Origin: Thermoleophilia bacterium
GTDB lineage: Bacteria; Actinomycetota; Thermoleophilia; Miltoncostaeales; Miltoncostaeaceae
DNA length: 17,168 bases
Direction of reading: 5' to 3'
Assembly: GCA_016463385.1 (NCBI GenBank)
Contig: JAEMRL010000009.1
Coordinates: forward strand, 1 to 17,168
Made by a program: the position numbers and the translations under genes. The notes beneath the pieces are model-generated. The model did no database searches, was not told the origin of the DNA, and was given only the letters and a program-made list of their open reading frames with translations. Of the stretch, positions 8,055 through 17,168 are shown one piece after another. Every line of letters begins with the position of its first letter. The stretch's first letter is position 1.

Positions 8055-8849
8055 TCAGCGCGTGCGCCAGAGCCTCTCGACGTGGCGCCGCGCGTCCCGG
8101 TCGAAGCCCGGATGGGCGGCCGCGCGGGCGTTCGCGGCGGCGTGCGCGGGATCGGCCGTCGCCGGGATCACGGCGGTGGTGCGCGGGTCCGAGAGCGCCC
8201 AGACGAGGACGGCCTCGGCCCAGGTCTCGACGCCGAGCGGTCGCAGCTCGGCCGCCGGGGGCCCGGCTCCGAGGCGGCCGCTGCCGAGCGGCCGCATCAC
8301 CAGCACGCCGAGACCCAGCTCCTCGGCGAGCGGCAGCACCTCACGCTCCACATCGCGCTCGTCGGGGTTGAGCGGAACCTGGACCATCTGGATCCGCCCG
8401 GTGCGCATCACGTCGGCCAGCTCGCCGAGGGCCTCGGCCCGGTAGTGGGTGGCGCCGATCAGGCCGATCCGGCCCGCCTCGCGCTCGGGCTCGAGCCAGT
8501 CGAGGTGCGCGCGCCACGACACCAGGTTGTGCACCTGCTGGACGTCCACGCGCCCCCCGTACCAGCCGAGCTGGCGCGCGTACTGCGCCCGGCCCTCATC
8601 GACCGACGGCGTCCAGATCTTGGTCGCCACGACGGCCTCGTCGCGGCGACGCCCGAGGGCCGCCGCGAGGACGGCCTCGGCCCGGCCGTACATGGGGGAG
8701 CTGTCGACCAGGGTGCAGCCGGCGTCGAGCATCGTCGCGACGACGGCGTCGGCCCCCGGCTGGCGCTCGGGCCCGTGGTCGAACACCGACCAGGTGCCGA
8801 GGCCCACCGTCGCGACCTCGGTGCCGGGGCCGATCGATCGCGCATCCAC
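8055..8849 (-). CDS. Aldo/keto reductase family protein
   Basis: A 264-residue NAD(P)H-dependent oxidoreductase with the (beta/alpha)8 aldo/keto reductase fold. The catalytic tetrad is visible as D49 (LVDSSPMYG), Y54, K77 (VVATKIW) and H107 (VQQVHN). VGLGTWSVFD near the N-terminus and VPLNPDERDVEREVLPLAEELGLGVLVMRPLGSG further on are typical. It is rather short; the usual length is 280-330. The start is a GTG at 8849, because the ATG at 8845 is out of frame; a TAGCAT box six bases upstream suggests a leaderless mRNA. It is divergent from the ABC-F gene and lies upstream of aceA on the same strand, but 257 bp and two regulatory dyads separate them. The substrate cannot be inferred. Confidence 0.93.
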   Translation of the reverse strand: MDARSIGPGTEVATVGLGTWSVFDHGPERQPGADAVVATMLDAGCTLVDSSPMYGRAEAVLAAALGRRRDEAVVATKIWTPSVDEGRAQYARQLGWYGGRVDVQQVHNLVSWRAHLDWLEPEREAGRIGLIGATHYRAEALGELADVMRTGRIQMVQVPLNPDERDVEREVLPLAEELGLGVLVMRPLGSGRLGAGPPAAELRPLGVETWAEAVLVWALSDPRTTAVIPATADPAHAAANARAAAHPGFDRDARRHVERLWRTR

Positions 8850-8855
8850 GCCGCG

Positions 8856-8861
8856 ATGCTA
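8856..8861 (-). promoter_or_regulatory. Candidate -10 box giving a leaderless aldo/keto reductase mRNA
   Basis: TAGCAT on the minus strand ends six bases before the GTG start at 8849. That distance matches the usual -10 to transcription-start spacing, so transcription would begin at the start codon itself. No Shine-Dalgarno is visible. Leaderless mRNAs are common in actinobacteria. Confidence 0.4.
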
Positions 8862-8935
8862 GCCCGCGGAGCCGGTCCCGGCCGGTGCGGAGCGGCCCGC
8901 GCGATCGGGGCCGAGCGGCATGGGCGCCGCGAGAC

Positions 8936-8948
8936 GTGCAGGATGCAC
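8936..8948 (+). promoter_or_regulatory. Small hairpin around the ABC-F ribosome binding site
   Basis: GTGCA-GGA-TGCAC is a perfect 5+3+5 inverted repeat. It encloses AGGA (8940-8943), the only Shine-Dalgarno-like core ten bases before the ATG at 8954. Pairing would partly hide the ribosome site; the stem is short and could be coincidence. Confidence 0.3.
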
Positions 8949-8953
8949 AGCCG

Positions 8954-10747
<1,794 letters not shown>

Positions 10748-10748
10748 C

Positions 10749-11177
10749 CTACGAGGCCAGCGAGGCGTCCAGGGTGATCTCCGGGACGGCGGCGAGCGCG
10801 CGACTCACGGGGCAGCCCTTCTTGGCCGCCTCGGCGTGCTCCTTGAAGGTGGCCTCGTCCATTCCCGGGACGACACCGACGGTGGTCAGGGCGATCGTGT
10901 AGATCGTCGGGCCGTCGTCGGTACGGCGCAGGCTCACCACGGCGTCGGTCGTGACCGAGTCGGGCGTCGAGCCGGCGGTCGCGAGGATGTTCGACAGCGC
11001 CATCGAGAAGCAGGCGGCGTGCGCGGCCGCGATCAGCTGCTCCGGGTTCGCCCCGGGGCCGTCCTCGAATCGCGAGTGGAACGAGTACTCGCCCCCGATG
11101 CCCGTGTCACCGGCCGTGAATGAGCCGTTCCCGCCCTTCAGGTCGCCCTTCCACTCCGCCCGTCCTGTTGCCGGCAT
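10749..11177 (-). CDS. OsmC-family peroxiredoxin
   Basis: A 142-residue thiol peroxidase, predicted cytosolic, that would reduce organic hydroperoxides. The two catalytic cysteines are C56 (AAHAACFSMAL) and C122 (KKGCPVSRAL), spaced 66 apart as in E. coli OsmC (about 143 residues). The N-terminus AEWKGDLKGGNGSF and FEDGPGANPEQLI, contributing the active-site Arg and Glu region, also fit OsmC more closely than Ohr. The ATG at 11177 has a strong AGGAGG seven bases upstream. The gene is convergent with the ABC-F gene (one base between stop codons) and divergent from the hybrid histidine kinase. Confidence 0.95.
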   Translation of the reverse strand: MPATGRAEWKGDLKGGNGSFTAGDTGIGGEYSFHSRFEDGPGANPEQLIAAAHAACFSMALSNILATAGSTPDSVTTDAVVSLRRTDDGPTIYTIALTTVGVVPGMDEATFKEHAEAAKKGCPVSRALAAVPEITLDASLAS

Positions 11178-11197
11178 TCGTGTCCTCCTCGGTGGGT

Positions 11198-11211
11198 GTA
11201 CGACGACGTAC
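11198..11211. promoter_or_regulatory. Inverted repeat upstream of the OsmC gene
   Basis: GTACG-ACGA-CGTAC (5+4+5) lies 20 bp upstream of the OsmC start in the 180-bp gap shared with the histidine kinase. An operator is possible, but the arms are short and it does not resemble the OhrR sites I know. Confidence 0.25.
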
Positions 11212-11302
11212 CTTCCCATCCCGGGCCCCCTCCACGCCCGGGCGCCCCGGGGAATCCGCAACCGCGTCGCGGAAGGCCCGCCCGGCGGATCCGTCACGGC
11301 CC

Positions 11303-11334
11303 CCATCCGGGCCGGCCGCGGATGGCCGTATCCT
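11303..11334 (+). promoter_or_regulatory. Putative promoter of the histidine kinase with an upstream dyad
   Basis: TATCCT (11329-11334) resembles a -10 box and would give a transcript starting near 11341, just before the AAAGGTGG ribosome site. Immediately upstream, CCATCCG (11303-11309) and CGGATGG (11319-11325) form a perfect inverted repeat around a GGCCGGCC core, covering the -35 region. Activity is inferred. Confidence 0.35.
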
Positions 11335-11357
11335 CCCGCGACCAGGAAAGGTGGCGC

Positions 11358-14224
<2,867 letters not shown>

Positions 14225-14228
<4 letters not shown>

Positions 14229-15160
14229 GCCGCGACCAGCGGCGCCGCGACCGCGTCGATGACCTCTCCGAGCACCCGGGAGGTCTCCGCGTGCGGAACC
14301 TGGCAGGTGCCGGCGGCGGGGTGACCACCTCCGCCATAGCGCAGCATCACCTCGCCGATGTCGGCCGTGGAGGAGCGGTCGATGATCGACCGGCCGACGG
14401 CGAGAACCGTGTTGCGGCGCTCGCGGCCCCAGATGACGTGCACGGACACGCGGGCCTCCGGGAAGAGCGCGTAGACCATGAAGCGGTTGCCCGCGTGGAT
14501 CGTCTCCTCCTCGCGGAGGTCGACGACCACCACGTCGCGCTGCACGCGCGACACCCGCCGCAGCTGGTCCACGAAGAGCTCGCTCTGGTCGTGGTAGAGC
14601 CGCACGCGCTCGGCGACGTCGGGGAGCGCGAGGATCTCCTCGACGGTCTCGTGACGGATGCAGGCGTCGATGAGGCTCATCATCAGCTCGTAGTTGGAGA
14701 TCCGGAAGTCGCGGAAGCGCCCGAGTCCGGTGCGGCTGTCCATGAGGAAGTTGAGGAGCGTCCAGCCCGAGGGCTCCAGGATGTCGGCGGCGTCGTACGC
14801 GGCGGAGTCGGCCTGGTCGACCGCCGCCATCAGGTCGTCCGGCACCATCGGGAGGCGGTGAGCGCCCCCGAAGTGCTCGTAGACCACGCGCGCCGCCGAG
14901 GGTGCGTCGGGGACGATGATGTGGTTGCCCGCCCCGCCGCCGACCCGCAGCGCCTCGGAGGCGTGGTGGTCGAACACGAGGTGGGCCGCCGGCGCGTAGG
15001 GGAGGTTCGTGAGGATGTCCCGGCTCGTGATCTCGACGACCCCGTCCTGCACGTCCTTGGGGTGGACGAACGCGATGTCGTCGATCAGGTCGAGGTGGCG
15101 CAACAGGACGGCGCACACGAGTCCGTCGAAGTCGCTGCGGGTCACGAGACGGTGCTTCAC
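14225..15160 (-). CDS. DHH-family phosphoesterase (exopolyphosphatase-like)
   Basis: A 311-residue DHH/DHHA1 phosphoesterase, a metal-dependent family that includes nanoRNase/pAp phosphatase, RecJ and exopolyphosphatase-related proteins. The N-terminus HRLVTRSDFDGLVCAVLLRHL has the DFDG metal motif (10-13); VFDHHAS gives the DHH motif (64-66); VDQADSAAY (114-122) supplies another metal Asp. The C-terminal DHHA1 motif is RYGGGGHPAAGTC (274-286). The order is that of the short bacterial DHH proteins, so c-di-AMP, pAp or oligonucleotide hydrolysis are all possible; substrate not determined. The GTG at 15160 has AGGAGG upstream and the conserved motif starts at once. The stop codon overlaps the histidine kinase stop within one CTAG. 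Confidence 0.93.
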
Positions 15161-15270
15161 GTGGGGTCCTCCTGTGGGATGTCGGGCGGCCCGGGCCTCC
15201 CCGTGCATCGGCGGGGGGACGGGTCCACTGAACCGCCGCGGAGGGCATCGCGGATCTTTTTCCGGCAGCG

Positions 15271-15297
15271 TGTCGATCTCGCGTCGCCCCGTTCGAC
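15271..15297 (+). promoter_or_regulatory. ECF42-type promoter motif upstream of the DGPF-sigma operon
   Basis: TGTCGA (15271-15276), a 17-bp spacer and CGAC (15294-15297) match the -35 TGTCGA and -10 CGA/TC elements I recall for ECF42 sigma factors. Transcription would start near 15303, about 47 bp before the DGPF gene, implying that the sigma factor activates its own operon. Confidence 0.65.
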
Positions 15298-15349
15298 GTG
15301 CGGGTGAGGGGCGGCAGGGGCCGCCCGGAACGAATCCGAGGAGACCGAG

Positions 15350-15766
15350 ATGCGCTGCATGGTGATCGTGAAGGCAACGCCCGCCAGCGAGGCCGGGGAG
15401 ATGGGCCCGCCCGAGGTGTTCGAGGAGATGGGCCGGTTCAACGAGCAGCTGATGAAGGCCGGCGTGCTGCTGGCCGGCGAGGGACTGCACCCCAGCTCCA
15501 CGGGCGCCCGCATCACGTTCGACGGCGACGCGAAGACCGTGACCGACGGGCCCTTCGCCGAGACCAAGGAGCTCGTCGCCGGCTTCTGGATCCTCCAGGT
15601 GAAGTCGTTCGACGAGGCCGTCGAGTGGATGAAGCGCAGCCCGTTCCGCGAGGGCACGATCGAGATCCGCCGCGTCTTCGAGACCGAGGACTTCGGCGAC
15701 GCGATCCCCGAGGAGGTGCGCGAGTCCGAGGAGCGGATGCGTGCCGAGATCGCCGACCGGCAGTAG
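15350..15766 (+). CDS. YCII-related DGPF-domain protein
   Basis: A 138-residue cytosolic protein of the YCII-related (DGPF) family, with a dimeric alpha+beta barrel-like fold. The signature TDGPFAETKELVAGFWILQVKS contains DGPF at 66-69, and MRCMVIVKATPASEAGE at the start and EWMKRSPF further on are typical. Biochemical function is unknown; genes of this family are typically found beside ECF42 sigma factors, and some act as their targets. The ATG at 15350 follows GAGGAGACC. It is the first gene of a two-gene operon with the sigma factor 10 bp downstream, and an ECF42-type promoter lies upstream. Confidence 0.93.
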   Translation: MRCMVIVKATPASEAGEMGPPEVFEEMGRFNEQLMKAGVLLAGEGLHPSSTGARITFDGDAKTVTDGPFAETKELVAGFWILQVKSFDEAVEWMKRSPFREGTIEIRRVFETEDFGDAIPEEVRESEERMRAEIADRQ

Positions 15767-15776
15767 GCGGGCGGGG

Positions 15777-17036
15777 GTGACCCGGTCCGACGCGCGCGGC
15801 GCCATCGATGCCGTCTGGCGGATCGAGTCGCCCCGCGTGATCGCCGGCCTCGCGCGGATGACCCGCGACGTCGGCGTGGCCGAGGACCTCGCGCAGGACG
15901 CGCTCGTCGCCGCGCTCGAGCAGTGGCCGGAGTCGGGCGTCCCGGACAATCCGGGCGCCTGGCTCATGGCCACGGCGAAGCGCCGGGGCATCGACGGGTT
16001 CCGCCGCGACGCGACCCTGCGGCGCAAGCAGGAGGAGATCGGGCGCGAGGTGGCGCGCGAGCAGCTGACCCCGCCGGACCTCTCGGCCGCGGCCGACGAC
16101 GTCATCGGCGACGACCTGCTGGCGCTGATCTTCACGACCTGCCATCCGGCGCTCTCCACCGAGGCCCGCGTCGCCCTGACGCTGCGCCTGCTGGGCGGGC
16201 TGACGACGGCGGAGATCGCGCGCGCGTTCCTCGTCCCCGAAGCGACGATCGCCCAGCGCATCGTCCGCGCGAAGCGCACGCTGTCGGCCGCCGTAGTGCC
16301 CTTCGAGGTGCCGGGCGCGGCCGAGCTGCCGGCCCGGCTGGGCTCGGTGCTGGGCGTCGTCTACCTGATCTTCAACGAGGGCTACTCGGCGACGGCCGGG
16401 GATGACTGGCTCCGCCCGGGCCTCTGCGAGGACGCTCTGCGCCTCGGCCGCATCCTCGCGGGCCTCGCGCCGCGCGAGCCGGAGGTGCACGGGCTGGTGG
16501 CGCTGATGGAGATCCAGGCGTCGCGCTCGCGCGCCCGGGTCGGCCGCGGTGGCCGGCCGGTCCTGCTGCTCGAGCAGGACCGCTCCCGCTGGGACCGGAT
16601 CCTCATCACGCGCGGGCTCGTGGCGCTCGAGCGGGCCCGTGAGCTCGGCGGCGCGACCGGCCCCTACGCCCTCCAGGCCGCCATCGCCGCCTGCCACGCC
16701 CGCGCCCTGACCGCCGAGGAGACCGACTGGGAGCGCATCGCCGCGCTCTACGACGCCCTCGGGCAGATCTCTCCGTCTCCGGTGGTCGAGCTCAACCGGG
16801 CGGTCGCGGTGGCGATGGCCTTCGGCGCCGCCGCCGGCCTCGAGATCGCCGACGGGCTCATCGGCGAGCCCGCCCTCGCGTCGTACCACCTGCTGCCGAG
16901 CGTCCGCGGCGACCTGCTGTCGCGCCTCGGCCGCCACGACGAGGCGCGGGCCGAGTTCGCGCGCGCCGCGTCGATGACGCGCAACGCGCGCGAACGCGAG
17001 CTGCTCCTCGCCCGGGCGGCCGAGCTCGGCGACTGA
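15777..17036 (+). CDS. ECF42-group RNA polymerase sigma factor
   Basis: A 419-residue sigma-70-family factor of the ECF42 group. Sigma-2 is at about 10-80 (VAEDLAQDALVAALEQWPESGVPDNPGAW, then LMATAKRRGIDGFRR) and sigma-4 at about 110-172 (LIFTTCHPALSTEARVALTLRLLGGLTTAEIARAFLVPEATIAQR). Unlike ordinary ECFs (about 200 residues) it has a further 240 residues: a conserved extension (LGVVYLIFNEGYSAT) and a TPR-like helical end (VVELNRAVAVAMAFG, LPSVRGDLLSRLGRHDEA). That extension replaces a separate anti-sigma factor and is thought to be needed for activity. GTG at 15777 is preferred; an in-frame GTG at 15741 would overlap the DGPF gene and add residues outside the family. It probably transcribes its own operon. 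Confidence 0.95.
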   Translation: MTRSDARGAIDAVWRIESPRVIAGLARMTRDVGVAEDLAQDALVAALEQWPESGVPDNPGAWLMATAKRRGIDGFRRDATLRRKQEEIGREVAREQLTPPDLSAAADDVIGDDLLALIFTTCHPALSTEARVALTLRLLGGLTTAEIARAFLVPEATIAQRIVRAKRTLSAAVVPFEVPGAAELPARLGSVLGVVYLIFNEGYSATAGDDWLRPGLCEDALRLGRILAGLAPREPEVHGLVALMEIQASRSRARVGRGGRPVLLLEQDRSRWDRILITRGLVALERARELGGATGPYALQAAIAACHARALTAEETDWERIAALYDALGQISPSPVVELNRAVAVAMAFGAAAGLEIADGLIGEPALASYHLLPSVRGDLLSRLGRHDEARAEFARAASMTRNARERELLLARAAELGD

Positions 17037-17043
17037 CGCCGTC

Positions 17044-17067
17044 GCGGAGGCGGCTCAGCCCCTCCGC
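17044..17067. terminator. Hairpin between convergent sigma-factor and permease genes
   Basis: GCGGAGG (17044-17050) pairs with CCTCCGC (17061-17067), with a further inner GG/CC. It follows the sigma-factor stop by 7 bp and covers the end of the opposing gene. A weak candidate bidirectional terminator without a T-run. Confidence 0.4.
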
Positions 17068-17168
17068 CGGTAGAGGTGCGAGGTGAGCGGCGCGAAGACC
17101 AGCGTCAGCCCGACGGCGGTCGCGAGGACGGCGCCGACCTCCCCCGCGCTCGAGGTGCCGTCCATCAG
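17055..17168 (-). CDS. C-terminal end of a membrane protein, probably an ABC-2-type permease (partial)
   Basis: Only the last 37 residues are visible. They contain one hydrophobic stretch, VGAVLATAVGLTLVFAPL, followed by TSHLYRRRG and a TGA stop at 17055-17057. A last transmembrane helix ending in a short LYRRR-type tail is typical of DrrB-like ABC-2 transporter permeases in actinobacteria, but other membrane proteins could end this way. The reading frame is open to the window edge. It is convergent with the sigma-factor gene. Confidence 0.6.
   Translation of the reverse strand: MMDGTSSAGEVGAVLATAVGLTLVFAPLTSHLYRRRG

Noticed and set aside
11196..11357. Extended N-terminus for the histidine kinase
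   Set aside because: Translation is Arg/Pro-rich without a domain; the ATG at 11358 has a good ribosome site and a -10-like box lies just upstream at 11329.
15236..15261. Short hairpin CCGCG...CGCGG followed by five T's, terminator-like on the plus strand
   Set aside because: No plus-strand gene lies upstream that it could terminate, and the stem is only 5 bp. It may simply be an AT-rich patch ahead of the ECF42 promoter.
15741..15776. Earlier GTG start for the sigma factor
   Set aside because: It would overlap the DGPF gene and add residues not seen in ECF42 proteins; the GTG at 15777 starts where the family does.

Overview
The window is about 17 kb of very GC-rich (roughly 70% or more), densely packed chromosomal DNA. 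It most resembles a high-GC actinobacterium. The two-domain isocitrate lyase (ICL2 type), a mycobacterial-type Nei1 glycosylase, an ECF42 sigma factor paired with a DGPF protein and a DrrB-like permease tail all fit that group. A Thermoleophilia/Solirubrobacterales-type host is possible, but the sequence alone does not settle it. There are fourteen protein genes, two of them cut by the window edges. I see no tRNA, rRNA, CRISPR array, transposase or other sign of recent insertion. No gap between genes exceeds 300 bp; the largest is 257 bp.

Layout from left to right. (1) 1-2582, minus: an acyl-CoA synthetase (partial), a crotonase and a long nitroreductase-family flavoprotein form an operon with 4-bp overlaps. 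A TetR regulator (2649-3302, plus) is divergent, with a TTAC-N3-GTAA dyad between. This looks like a small regulated CoA-thioester degradation module; its substrate is unknown. (2) 3322-5378, minus: a two-gene DNA-repair operon of an unusual photolyase and a Nei1-type glycosylase. (3) 5533-7797, minus: the large acetyl-CoA-responsive isocitrate lyase (glyoxylate shunt), with a strong hairpin behind it. A 17-bp palindrome and a perfect CRP-type site lie in front. (4) 8055-8849, minus: an aldo/keto reductase, divergent from an Uup-like ABC-F ATPase (8954-10747, plus). (5) 10749-11177, minus: an OsmC-type peroxidase, divergent from a 956-residue hybrid histidine kinase (11358-14228, plus). (6) 14225-15160, minus: a DHH phosphoesterase, divergent from a DGPF protein and its ECF42 sigma factor (15350-17036, plus), preceded by an ECF42-type promoter motif. 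(7) 17055-17168, minus: the tail of a membrane protein.

The most notable item is the photolyase (4110-5378). Its FAD/catalytic domain is N-terminal and a shortened alpha/beta antenna-type domain is C-terminal, the reverse of every photolyase I know. Most CPD-photolyase active-site residues are kept. Its only four cysteines are spaced like the [4Fe-4S] ligands of the bacterial FeS photolyases. Its interdomain linker carries two copies of the palindromic word CCAATTGGAC.

A second theme is compact convergent gene ends. All four tail-to-tail pairs are separated by at most 19 bp or overlap, and each has a GC-rich hairpin at or inside the end of a coding sequence. HK and DHH share one CTAG as both stop codons.
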